From: Nocardia inohanensis NBRC 100128
GTDB taxonomy: Bacteria > Actinomycetota > Actinomycetes > Mycobacteriales > Mycobacteriaceae
Reading direction: 5' to 3'
Assembly: GCF_001612945.1 (NCBI RefSeq)
Contig: NZ_BDBK01000002.1
Coordinates: 558,001-622,000 of the forward strand
Length of the DNA: 64,000 nucleotides
This document shows, piece after piece, positions 55,252 through 63,171 of the stretch (positions are counted from its first letter, which is position 1; every line of letters begins with the position of its first letter). A program made the position numbers and the translations under genes. The notes under the pieces were generated by a model. It had not been told where the DNA came from. It did no database searches and saw only the letters and a list, made by a program, of their open reading frames with translations.

Positions 55252-56121
55252 ATGGCCGCGCGGATGAGATTCTGCTTCCTGGTGGAGGAGCAGTATCGCC
55301 ACGATGGAATGCCATTGGACGTGGCGCGGCAGTTGATCGGCTGGGGGCATCGCGTGGATGTGGTGCGGCCGGGCGCGGAACTGCTGGATCTGGGCGGGCT
55401 GGTGCGGCGCGGGCGGCACGACGCGTGGGTATTGAAGACGGTATCGGGCGGACCGGGGCTGGGGCTGCTGGAGGCGGCCGCGGCGGCCGGCCTGACCACG
55501 GTGAACGACGCGAGATCCATTCGGGGCGTGCGGGACAAGGTGCAGGCGGCCATGATCGCGGCCGACAGCGGGCTGCCGGTGCCGGCGACCTGGGCGGCGG
55601 CGCGGCTCTGCGATCTGGCGCGGGTTTCGGGCGCGCGGTATCCCCTGGTGGTCAAGCCCGCCGACGGCAGTTCCGGCCGGGGCGTGCGATTGATCCGGCG
55701 GCCCGAGCATTTGGCCGCCATGATCGACGAGGACACGGTCGAAGGCGTCCACATCGCGCAGCCGTATGTGCCGAATTCCGGTGTGGACCTGAAGGTTTAC
55801 AGCGTGCGCGGCCAATTGTTCGGCACCGAGCGCACCTCGCCGCTGGCCGGTGCCGGAGCCGCCGATCGCCCGGTGCGGTTGAGCCGGGAGGTGCGCACCA
55901 TCGCCGCCCGGGTGGGCGAGGTGTTCGGCCTCGACCTGTTCGGCGTCGATATCGTGATCGGTCCCGACGGCCCGGTCGTGGTGGACGTCAACGACTTTCC
56001 GAGCTTCCGGCAGGTCCCCGATGCCGTGGCCACCGTCGCCCGCGCGATCGTCGAGCTGGCCAGGACGGGCGCGGACTGGCCGGTTCCGGTGGATCCGCAG
56101 CTGGCGGTCCGGGCCCTGTGA
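55252..56121 (+). CDS. ATP-grasp ligase (RimK-like), first of a tandem pair
   Basis: 289 residues with an ATP-grasp fold like RimK/LysX-type carboxylate-amine ligases. The N-terminal pre-ATP-grasp domain is RFCFLVEEQYRHDGMPLDVA. The ATP-binding lysine is in YPLVVKPADGSSGRGVRLI at about 130-148, and the magnesium-binding end is VVVDVNDFPSFRQVPDAV at about 243-260. It would couple an amine to an acyl-phosphate intermediate. GGGGAG lies five bases before the ATG. It overlaps the second ATP-grasp gene by four bases (GTGA). The substrate is unknown. Confidence 0.85.
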   Translation: MAARMRFCFLVEEQYRHDGMPLDVARQLIGWGHRVDVVRPGAELLDLGGLVRRGRHDAWVLKTVSGGPGLGLLEAAAAAGLTTVNDARSIRGVRDKVQAAMIAADSGLPVPATWAAARLCDLARVSGARYPLVVKPADGSSGRGVRLIRRPEHLAAMIDEDTVEGVHIAQPYVPNSGVDLKVYSVRGQLFGTERTSPLAGAGAADRPVRLSREVRTIAARVGEVFGLDLFGVDIVIGPDGPVVVDVNDFPSFRQVPDAVATVARAIVELARTGADWPVPVDPQLAVRAL

Positions 56122-56921
56122 GAATCGGTCTGCTGACCGGGAATTCGGTTCATCCGCTGCTGGCCGCCGCCACCGGGATCTGGCGCGCCGATGGTCATTG
56201 CGTCGAGCAGTTGCACCCGGACGCCGTCCTACCCGCCGACCCCGCGGACGTCTACCTGCTGAAGGCGCGCACACCGGCGGCCATCGCGCTGGCTCGTGCT
56301 CTCGAAGAACGCGGCGTCCCGGTTCTCAACTCCGCCGCCGCCACCGAGTTCTGCCAGGATCGAATCCGTATGGCGCACTTGGCCGAAGCGGCCGGCCTCC
56401 CGTTTCCGAATACCACCGCGCCGGGCGCCTTGCGCGAGCTCACCGCCATCGACCGTCCGCTGGTGGTGAAGAGCCGCCGCAGCCGTCGCGACGACCTGGT
56501 GGCCCGCATCGACGACCTGGCACAACTGCACGCCCTCGCCGCCGCCTGGCCCGAAGAGCCCGTGGTACTACAGGATTTCGTCCCCGGCGACGGCTGGGAC
56601 CACAAGCTCTGGGTGGTCGCGGGCCGGGTGTTCGCCGCCCGCCGCCGCTCGGAACTGGCCGCGGGGCCGAAGGTTCCGGATGTGCCGGTCGACGGCCCGC
56701 ACCCGTGGTCGGACCTCGCGCTGCGGGTGGGCGAGGTCTTCGATCTGGAGGTCTACGGCGTTGACCTGCTGGAAGTGGACGGGACGCCGCTGATCGTGGA
56801 TATCAATGCCTTCCCGGGCATTCGGGGCAGCGTGGACGCCGCGCGCGTACTCGCCGAACTCGCGATCCGCGTGTCACTCACCCCCGACGACCATGATCGG
56901 GCACTCCACCGACAGCAGTAG
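56118..56921 (+). CDS. ATP-grasp ligase (RimK-like), second of a tandem pair
   Basis: 267 residues. The N-terminal domain is RIGLLTGNSVHPLLAAATGI. The ATP-binding lysine is in PLVVKSRRSRRDDLVARIDD, with LQDFVPGDGWDHKLWVVAGR, and the metal-binding end is PLIVDINAFPGIRGS. It lacks the Gly-rich DGSSGRG loop of its partner, having a basic SRRSRRDD instead, so nucleotide handling may differ. The GTG start overlaps the first gene's stop. The 3' end overlaps the convergent universal stress protein gene by 48 bases. Confidence 0.83.
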   Translation: MRIGLLTGNSVHPLLAAATGIWRADGHCVEQLHPDAVLPADPADVYLLKARTPAAIALARALEERGVPVLNSAAATEFCQDRIRMAHLAEAAGLPFPNTTAPGALRELTAIDRPLVVKSRRSRRDDLVARIDDLAQLHALAAAWPEEPVVLQDFVPGDGWDHKLWVVAGRVFAARRRSELAAGPKVPDVPVDGPHPWSDLALRVGEVFDLEVYGVDLLEVDGTPLIVDINAFPGIRGSVDAARVLAELAIRVSLTPDDHDRALHRQQ

Positions 56922-57710
56922 CGACTGGCTGGTGGAGCCGAAGACCTTGCCGGCGAAGCCGCCGCGGCCGCGCGTGCCGACCACGAGTAGTTGTGCGCCG
57001 GTGGACCATTCGAGCAGGGAGCGTTCGGGGCGGTCGTGCGCCACTTCGCGTTGGATGCGGACCTCGGGGTAGCGCTCCTGCCAGCCCGCCAGGCTCTCGG
57101 CGAGGACGTAATCCTCGTTCCCCGCGTCCTCTTCGCTGTTGCCGTCCGCGTGCAGCGCGATGAGATCGACGCCGCGGGCGGCGGCTTCGTCGAAGGCGGC
57201 GGCCAGGGCCGGTTCGCTCACCGCGGTGCCGTCCACGCCGACCACCACCGGGCGGGTGGGGGTGTCGGGCGGGAGCACCACGCCGTCGCGGATGACGGTG
57301 ACTGGGCAGTGCGCGCGGCGGGCTAGTGCGGAGCTGACCGAGCCGAGGAGCGCGCGGCGCAGGGTGCCGGCGGGGCGGGCGCCGGTGACCACCATCCGGG
57401 CCTTCTCGGAGCGTTCCATCAGGGTGGGGGCGACCATGCCCGGGGCGAGTTCGGTGGTGATCGCGACCTCCGCGGAGGCCGTCGCCGCGGTGAGCGCGGC
57501 GGTCTCCAGCAGCCAGCGGCCGTGCTCCTCCAGGCGTTCGTAATCGGATTCGGTGAGCACCCCGCCCAGGCCGAGCCCCTCGGCGGCGGTCACCTCGAGT
57601 ACGCGCAGCAGATGCAGGGGCGCGTGATGCAGTGCGGCGGTCCGGGCCGCCCAGCCCACGGCGGACCCGGCGGATTCGTCGATGGCGACGACGATGGGCG
57701 CACTCGTCAT
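56874..57710 (-). CDS. Tandem-domain universal stress protein
   Basis: 278 residues with two UspA domains, about 1-145 and 150-278. Each starts with a short beta strand and Asp (PIVVAIDESAGSAVGWAA; PVVVGVDGTAVSEPALAA). The ATP-binding GxRxxG-x9-GS pattern is seen in VTGARPAGTLRRALLGSVS and VVGTRGRGGFAGKVFGSTS. This is the actinobacterial two-domain form, usually induced by hypoxia or redox stress. A MerR-type promoter (57794-57824) lies upstream on the same strand, predicting redox-responsive control. The 3' end overlaps the ATP-grasp gene. Confidence 0.92.
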   Translation of the reverse strand: MTSAPIVVAIDESAGSAVGWAARTAALHHAPLHLLRVLEVTAAEGLGLGGVLTESDYERLEEHGRWLLETAALTAATASAEVAITTELAPGMVAPTLMERSEKARMVVTGARPAGTLRRALLGSVSSALARRAHCPVTVIRDGVVLPPDTPTRPVVVGVDGTAVSEPALAAAFDEAAARGVDLIALHADGNSEEDAGNEDYVLAESLAGWQERYPEVRIQREVAHDRPERSLLEWSTGAQLLVVGTRGRGGFAGKVFGSTSQSLLLSVECPIMVVGGE

Positions 57711-57793
57711 GTTCGTCCTCCTGCTGTCGGGGAGGAATCCCGCGACCCCGTCCTCGGGGGTGTACGTGGCTGGGCGGGGCCGCGGGTTCCCTC

Positions 57794-57824
57794 ATCCTGT
57801 TTCCTCAACCATGGTTGAGGTCAA
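57794..57824 (-). promoter_or_regulatory. MerR/SoxR-type promoter-operator of the universal stress protein gene
   Basis: On the minus strand, TTGACC (-35) and CAGGAT (-10) are separated by 19 bp, the long spacing typical of MerR-family promoters. The spacer region contains the perfect 18-bp palindrome CCTCAACCATGGTTGAGG (57803-57820), which resembles SoxR boxes of the form CCTCAAG-N6-CTTGAGG. The start codon at 57710 is about 85 bp downstream. The regulator itself is not in the window. Confidence 0.6.
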
Positions 57825-57961
57825 GTCGGTGGGGGATGGCTCACACCTACTCGCACGTTACCGCGTCCTCCCGCTCTGTTCGCGGCAGGATTGCGACAAT
57901 CGCTCAGCCGGCGGTGTGCACCCGTCGAACCAGGTGAACTCGTGACGCTGAGAGGTAGCTG

Positions 57962-58384
57962 ATGGCGGGCAATGATGGTCATGCACAGGAACTCCGGCCC
58001 TATGTACTGCTGCTGGCGCGTTTGGTGCTGGGCGTGAACTTCGTGTTCTCCGGTACTTCCGCGCTGGCCGGTTGGCCCAATGTGAGCCCGCAGGCCACGC
58101 CCGGCGAATGGCCCTATTGGTGGGCGGGATTGTTCGAGCTGATCGTCGGGGTGCTGTTGATCCTGGGCGCGTACACCTTCGCGGCGGGGCTGTTCGGGGC
58201 GGGAATGATGGCCTACGCCTACATCTTCGTGCACGCGGCGGGCAGTCCGGACCGCTGGTGGGACGCGTACGGCAATGGCGGGCAAGCGGCTTCGGCCTTC
58301 GGCGTCGGCCTGCTGCTGATCGCCTTCTTCGGCCCCGGCGCGGCGGCGCTTCGACTCGGTGGCGGCCGCCCAGCCCGTCGCTGA
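57962..58384 (+). CDS. DoxX family membrane protein
   Basis: 140 residues with four likely helices. YVLLLARLVLGVNFVFSGTS at about 14-33 is the DoxX signature, followed by WWAGLFELIVGVLLILGAYT and AGLFGAGMMAYAYIFVHAAG, and a Gly-rich last helix (AASAFGVGLLLIAFFGPG). Actinobacterial DoxX proteins are linked to redox and thiol stress. It is divergent from the universal stress protein; the shared gap holds the MerR-type site. Confidence 0.85.
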   Translation: MAGNDGHAQELRPYVLLLARLVLGVNFVFSGTSALAGWPNVSPQATPGEWPYWWAGLFELIVGVLLILGAYTFAAGLFGAGMMAYAYIFVHAAGSPDRWWDAYGNGGQAASAFGVGLLLIAFFGPGAAALRLGGGRPARR

Positions 58385-58428
58385 CGCCCAAGACCCGTAC
58401 CTCCGCCCGGTGGATGACGTGGCCGGGA

Positions 58429-58908
58429 TCAATCCCGTTGCGCGCCCGGCGGCCAGATCCGGGTGATCGGCAGGCCGCGGCTGCGGGCCGCCGCCACTAC
58501 ATCGGCAGTGCCGCCGAACCCGCGCGCCGGTTCCCCATCCCATACCGCGAGCAGTTCATCCGCCTCGTCGAGCATGCGCAGGCTGCCCGCCTGATGCGCC
58601 TCGGGAGCCGATTCCCGGAATTCCAGCTGGGTCACCGAATCTGCCGCGGCGAGCAGCCGATCGTAGGTGGCATGGTGTTCGGGGGGCAGGCTCTCGCGAT
58701 ATGCGTGCGCCGGAATGACCACCTCCAGCCGCCCGCCGGCGTCCAGTACCGCCGACGCGAACAGCGAATCCGGTCCGTCCGCAAGGCAACTCACGCCCAC
58801 CAGGTCACCCGTATCCCGGCCGGAGACCTCGGCGCGCAGCGCGGCATCGATCGATGCGAGCGTCGGCGCGGGCAATCCGCGATGTCCGGTGATGGCGATG
58901 CGCGTCAT
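58429..58908 (-). CDS. SLOG-type nucleotide-binding (Rossmann-like) protein
   Basis: 159 residues with a Rossmann-like SLOG (SMF/DprA-LOG) look: RIAITGHRGLPAPTLASID at the N-terminus, LVGVSCLADGPDSLFASAVL after the second strand, then LLAVWDGEPARGFGGTADV with the glycine-rich phosphate-binding turn, and SRGLPITRIWPPG. SLOG proteins bind or cleave nucleotide-derived ligands and are often sensors in signalling or conflict systems. Its ATG overlaps the stop of the XRE-TPR regulator (ATGA). The ligand is unknown. Confidence 0.72.
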   Translation of the reverse strand: MTRIAITGHRGLPAPTLASIDAALRAEVSGRDTGDLVGVSCLADGPDSLFASAVLDAGGRLEVVIPAHAYRESLPPEHHATYDRLLAAADSVTQLEFRESAPEAHQAGSLRMLDEADELLAVWDGEPARGFGGTADVVAAARSRGLPITRIWPPGAQRD

Positions 58909-60152
58909 TGCTCATCTCGTCCGTACAGCGTGGCGAGGGCGTCGTCCAGCGCCCTGGCCTCGACGGTACGCGCGGGCAGCCCGGCCCGGAATGCCCTGGC
59001 GGTGCGGGTGATTCGCTCACTGTGATAGGCCAGCCCGACTGTGAGCGCCTCGGCGGCGAGCGTGCACCCGCCCTCGATATCGCCGCTGCGCGCCAGCACC
59101 TGCGCATGCTCCACCTTGGCCAGCGCTCGCGGTTTCTCGGCGGTCAGCGCACTGTCGGCGAGTTCGAAGGCCAGGTGCGCGGCGCGATTGTCGCCGAGCC
59201 GCGTCAGCGCGCTGGCTTGATACCGCGCCGCCTTCCGCGCGTCGAAGGCGAAAACCCACGGCCACCGCGGTTCTCCGCGCTGTCGTTCCACCAATCGCTC
59301 GGCCCGCCGCAAGGCCGCGAGGGCGTTCTGCCGGTCCCCGGTCGCGGCATGGGCGATGGCCAGCAGCGAGGTCAGCCAGGCCGTCGCGCTGTCCGGCGCG
59401 TCCCGGCCCAATTGGCCGGCGGCGGTGCGCAACAGCACCAGTCCGGCGCGCCCGTCCCCCATCTCCACCGCGTAATGCCCCAGGCTCGCCGTCATATACG
59501 ACACCAGCAGCGGGTGATGCGTCCGCTCCGCATGCCGGATGGCCTCCACATACCGCCGCCGCGCCGCCGCGTCGTCCCCGCGATCGGCCGCCAACCACGC
59601 TGCCAGCCCGGCGATCTCGGAGAGCACCCGGAAGCCGCCGGAGGTGCGCAACCGGTCCCGCACCACCCCGGTCACCAGATTCAGGTGCGCGTCCACCACC
59701 GGCGCCAGCCGATCCGACGGCACCGAGGACTCCATCCGCCGGTAGTTGGCGGTCGGCCCGGCCATGGTGTCGATCAGTTCGGTCTCGGTGGGCGCGGCAT
59801 TGGCCAGCACCGCGTTCGTGGTCACCACGAGTGCGCTGGAGAGGAACTGCTTGCGGTTCACGCGCTCGTCATCCGCTGTCGGAAGGCCGGCGCTGAAACC
59901 GAGATCGGCATCGGTGGTCACGTTCAGGACCGCGCGCAGGGCGGCCCGGTAATGCCTTCTGGGCCATGTCGTTTCGCCTCGCTCCCACTTGCCGACATGC
60001 CGTTCGTCGACCGCGCCGCGCTTGCCGGTGGACCGCAGCACATGGTCGTTGACGGCGTCCGCCAACTCCCGGCGGGTCATCGATCGGCCGGGCGATCCGG
60101 GTGACTCCATGCGCAGCCGAGCTTCGACGAGCAGCTCATTACGACCGGTCAC
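58905..60152 (-). CDS. XRE-type regulator with TPR-like C-terminal region
   Basis: About 415 residues. The N-terminal helix-turn-helix (about 17-65) contains SMTRRELADAVNDHVLRSTG and VDERHVGKWERGETTWPRRH, as in actinobacterial XRE-TPR regulators. A hydrophobic FLSSALVVTTNAVLANAAP segment follows, then TPR-like helical repeats (LLVSYMTASLGHYAVEMGDG, WLTSLLAIAHAATGDRQNAL). The open frame runs 75 codons further, but GTG at 60152 has GAGGAG upstream and gives the usual length. It is coupled to the SLOG gene and divergent from the resolvase-like gene. Confidence 0.8.
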   Translation of the reverse strand: MTGRNELLVEARLRMESPGSPGRSMTRRELADAVNDHVLRSTGKRGAVDERHVGKWERGETTWPRRHYRAALRAVLNVTTDADLGFSAGLPTADDERVNRKQFLSSALVVTTNAVLANAAPTETELIDTMAGPTANYRRMESSVPSDRLAPVVDAHLNLVTGVVRDRLRTSGGFRVLSEIAGLAAWLAADRGDDAAARRRYVEAIRHAERTHHPLLVSYMTASLGHYAVEMGDGRAGLVLLRTAAGQLGRDAPDSATAWLTSLLAIAHAATGDRQNALAALRRAERLVERQRGEPRWPWVFAFDARKAARYQASALTRLGDNRAAHLAFELADSALTAEKPRALAKVEHAQVLARSGDIEGGCTLAAEALTVGLAYHSERITRTARAFRAGLPARTVEARALDDALATLYGRDEQ

Positions 60153-60333
60153 GGCTTGCGGCTCCTCTTGCTGGACCTCTTCCGAGAATAGGTCTTCCAG
60201 GGATTTGCCGCGCCGCCATGACCCTCGATTGCCCACTAATTTCCCCACCGCACGCCATCGATCGATCGCGTGCCATGGATGAACGTTGAAGTCGGCGACC
60301 GACTTCGGCCGCGGACCTGCTCGAGGATTAGCC

Positions 60334-60684
60334 ATGACAACGGAACCGAATGCCATCGGATGGTTGCGGAGCGACATTTCCGGGGCTCGGCAGGAGTGGG
60401 ACGAAGCGCAGATCCGCGGGGTGGCGCAGCGGCTGGGCTACGACCTGCGCAAGACGGTGGTGTTCGGCCCGCTCACCGATCGCCCGCTGCACCGGCTGCG
60501 CATGCTGGTTTCCCGGCTCTCCCTCGAAGCCGTGATCGTGCCCAGCGTCGAGCATTTCGAGCGCGGGCTGGTGCCGGCCGAATTGGTGGCGGTCGCGGAT
60601 GTCATCACGGTGACGCCGGTGCAGACCTACGCCCGGTACGCCACCGGTGAGTTGCCCGAATTGCCGGAGCTCACCGGCGGCTGA
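60334..60684 (+). CDS. Resolvase-fold-like small protein without the catalytic serine
   Basis: 116 residues. AIGWLRSDISGARQEWDEAQ, then LGYDLRKTVVF, LHRLRMLVSRLSLEAVIVPS and EHFERGLVPAELVAVADVIT follow the strand order of the serine-recombinase N-terminal domain. Where recombinases have Y-x-R-V-S, this has W-L-R-S-D, so the usual nucleophile position is not Ser. There is no DNA-binding domain. It is more likely a regulatory or accessory protein. ATG at 60334 follows GAGGA. It is divergent from the XRE-TPR/SLOG pair; its 3' end overlaps the next gene by 14 bases. Confidence 0.6.
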   Translation: MTTEPNAIGWLRSDISGARQEWDEAQIRGVAQRLGYDLRKTVVFGPLTDRPLHRLRMLVSRLSLEAVIVPSVEHFERGLVPAELVAVADVITVTPVQTYARYATGELPELPELTGG

Positions 60685-61993
60685 GGGGTGGGCGTAGGTC
60701 CAGGTGATCGCGGAGGGTCGCGCCGAGGTAGCTCGTACGGTACGAACCCCGGTCCTGGAGTTCGGGAATCAGCAGTTCGACGATTTCGTCCAGGCCGGTG
60801 GGCACCAGGTACGGGGTGATGTTGAAGCCGTCGCTCGCGCCGTGCCGGACCCAGCGGGTGAGCTCGTCGGCGACCTGTCCCGGAGTGCCCGCGAAGCCGA
60901 AACGGGCGGTGGTCTCCACGGCGACCTGACGCAGCGAGAGCCGCTTGGTCTCGGCCAGTTCCCGCCATTGCGCGGCGATGGCGGCCCGATCCTGGCCGTC
61001 GCGTTGCGCGCCGCGGGTGCCCGAAATCTTGGCCGGTTCAGGGTCTTCCGACGGCAGCGGACCATCGGGATCGAGGTGGGAGAGGTCCTTGCCCCACACC
61101 TGACCGGCCAGCGACAGCGCGGTCGCGCCGGTGATCTGGTTCTCCAGCACCCAGCGCTTCTTCTCCGCCACCTCGGATTCGTTCTCCGCCAGCACGATCT
61201 GGGTGCCGGGCAGGATGCGAATGTCGTCGGCGGGACGACCGGCGGCGACCAGGCGAGTGCGGATATCGGTCGCGAATTCGCGGGCGGGTTCGAAGTGGGT
61301 TCCGAAGGGGGAGAAGATGACTTCGGCGTGCGCGGCCGCGAAATCGCGTCCGGCGGGCGAGACGCCGGCCTGGAAGATCACCGGATGGCCTTGGGCGCTG
61401 CGCGGCACCGTCGGGGTGGCGGCGAACCGGAAGTGCGCCGTCTCGCGTTCGACGGTGCGCGCGGTACCGGAGTCCTGGTCCCAGGCATCCCAGATTTCCC
61501 TGGCGGCACTCAGGAATTCGGCCGCGCGCTCGTATCGCAGCGCGTGATCCAGGAACCCGCCGCGCCGGAAATTCTCACCCGTCCAGGCATTGTCGGTGGT
61601 GACGGCGTTCCAACCGGCCCGGCCGCCGGAGAGCACATCCAGTGAGGCCAGCCGCCGGGCCAGATCGGCGGGCTCGTTGTAGGTGGTGTTCTGCGTGGCC
61701 ACCAGGCCGATCCGGGAGGTGATGCCCGCCAGCGCCGCCAGTTGGGTGATGGCATCCGGGCGGCCCGCGATATCGGTATCGAGCAGCTGCCCGTCCTGTT
61801 CGCGCAGGCGCAGCCCCTCGCCCAGGAAGAAGGCGTCGAACAGGCCGCGCTCGGCGGTGGTGGCGACGCGGCGGAAGGTCTCGAAATCGATCTGCGAACC
61901 GCTGCTCGGATCCGACCAGATGGTGGAGTGATTGACGCCCTGGAAGAAGACGCCGAAATGCACCTGGGCGCGCGGGAACGGGACCTCGGTCAT
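60671..61993 (-). CDS. NtaA/SnaA/DszA-type FMN-dependent monooxygenase
   Basis: 440-residue luciferase-like monooxygenase that uses FMNH2 supplied by a separate reductase. Typical segments are AQVHFGVFFQGVNHSTIW, FDAFFLGEGLRLREQDGQL, RIGLVATQNTTYNEPADLAR, SGGRAGWNAVTTDNAWTGEN and HPVIFQAGVSPAGRDFAAAH. This is the nitrilotriacetate/EDTA/dibenzothiophene-sulfone branch; the substrate here is unknown. It is downstream of and coupled (ATGA) to a second luciferase-like gene. No flavin reductase is present in the window. Confidence 0.92.
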   Translation of the reverse strand: MTEVPFPRAQVHFGVFFQGVNHSTIWSDPSSGSQIDFETFRRVATTAERGLFDAFFLGEGLRLREQDGQLLDTDIAGRPDAITQLAALAGITSRIGLVATQNTTYNEPADLARRLASLDVLSGGRAGWNAVTTDNAWTGENFRRGGFLDHALRYERAAEFLSAAREIWDAWDQDSGTARTVERETAHFRFAATPTVPRSAQGHPVIFQAGVSPAGRDFAAAHAEVIFSPFGTHFEPAREFATDIRTRLVAAGRPADDIRILPGTQIVLAENESEVAEKKRWVLENQITGATALSLAGQVWGKDLSHLDPDGPLPSEDPEPAKISGTRGAQRDGQDRAAIAAQWRELAETKRLSLRQVAVETTARFGFAGTPGQVADELTRWVRHGASDGFNITPYLVPTGLDEIVELLIPELQDRGSYRTSYLGATLRDHLDLRPPLSRR

Positions 61994-63006
61994 CGGTTGA
62001 GCTCCTTGGCGAAACGATTGACGGGGCGGGGGAGACCGAGGTTGGCGCGCAGGGTCGAACCGGGGACCGGGCGGTGCGCCAGGCCGGAACGCAGCAGGGC
62101 GGGAAGCACGTAGCGGGACAACGCCGGAAGGTCCTCGTCGATGGCGGCCGGATGCAGGCGCACGCCGTCGGCGCGGGCGGCGAGATCGGTCAGCAGGGTG
62201 GTGAGGTCGGCCGTCGAGCCCGAGAAGTGCAGGCGTGCAGTAGAATTCGAAGGCGGCGGGGAGTCGACCAACGCGATGTCGATATCGACCAGCACCCGGG
62301 GGACGCCGGAGGTGCGTGCCTGATCCACCGCGGCCAGGGCATCCGGCACCGTCGCGCCGCTCACCAGTGCGACATCGACGCCATCGGAACCCGTTGTCTC
62401 GTAGGCGAAGACGACGACCTGCCCCTGCGGCGGACGGGGCACGATGGCCGGGCCCTTCACCGCGAAGGACGCGCCGATGAAATCGGCATAGTGCAGTTTG
62501 TCGCGGTTCAGGAATTTGCCGGCGGCGTAGTCGCGCACCACCGCGTCGTCCTCCCAGGAGTCCCAGAGCCGCCGCGCCACCTCGATGGAATCGACTCGCT
62601 CCCGGCGGATTTCGTCCTCGGTGCGCAGCTCTCGCGCACCCCAGGCGCGGGCGGTGGCGGGATCGTCGGCGGCCAGCCAGCCCGCTCGGCCGCGCGAGGC
62701 GTAATCGAGGGTCGCGAGCTGTGAGGAGAGGTGGAAGGGCTCGGCATAGGTGGGTGCGGCCACCGGGACCAGGCCCAGGGTGCTGGTCCGGGGTGCGACG
62801 AAAGCCGCGCGGGTGACGGCGTCGATCCGGCCGCCCGGGACGGCAACCGCGGGTGCCAGGGAATCGTCGAAGGTCGCGAAGGTGAAGCCCGCGTTCTCCG
62901 CGGCGTGCACCCGTTTTCGCAAGGTGTCTGCGGGGTGAAAGGCCGCACCGTCCAGTTCGATACCTACCGCGAACAGGGTTGTCCGATCAGCACTCTCGCT
63001 CGCCAT
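61990..63006 (-). CDS. Luciferase-like (LLM class) flavin monooxygenase
   Basis: 338 residues, a shorter LLM-class protein. TLFAVGIELDGAAFHPADTL starts it, then FATFDDSLAPAVAVPGGRID, LGLVPVAAPTYAEPFHLSSQ and RGRAGWLAADDPATARAWGA, the equivalent of the NtaA GRAGWNAVT segment. The C-terminal third is shortened and diverged relative to its neighbour. It is first gene of a two-gene operon with the NtaA-like gene (four-base overlap). It may be a partner monooxygenase acting on the same sulfur- or nitrogen-containing substrate. Confidence 0.85.
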   Translation of the reverse strand: MASESADRTTLFAVGIELDGAAFHPADTLRKRVHAAENAGFTFATFDDSLAPAVAVPGGRIDAVTRAAFVAPRTSTLGLVPVAAPTYAEPFHLSSQLATLDYASRGRAGWLAADDPATARAWGARELRTEDEIRRERVDSIEVARRLWDSWEDDAVVRDYAAGKFLNRDKLHYADFIGASFAVKGPAIVPRPPQGQVVVFAYETTGSDGVDVALVSGATVPDALAAVDQARTSGVPRVLVDIDIALVDSPPPSNSTARLHFSGSTADLTTLLTDLAARADGVRLHPAAIDEDLPALSRYVLPALLRSGLAHRPVPGSTLRANLGLPRPVNRFAKELNR

Positions 63007-63102
63007 GGGTTCGACGATCCTCGAACGGACGGGTGGTGACGACGGTTGCCGTCAACGTGATCCGAACCCCGGTGACGTGCTTCACAGCCGCAAGGGTTGC
63101 GT

Positions 63103-63119
63103 ATACCCCTGGGGGGTAT
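63103..63119. promoter_or_regulatory. CsoR-type copper operator
   Basis: ATACCCC-TGG-GGGGTAT, perfect 7-bp arms, of the form typical of copper-responsive CsoR-family operators. It lies 53 bp before the ATG of the histidine-repeat gene. It predicts induction by Cu(I). CsoR itself is not in the window. Confidence 0.7.
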
Positions 63120-63171
63120 TAACTTTCTCGGTGTCAGGCAACGAACAAGATCACCGAAAGAGGCTGGGGCA

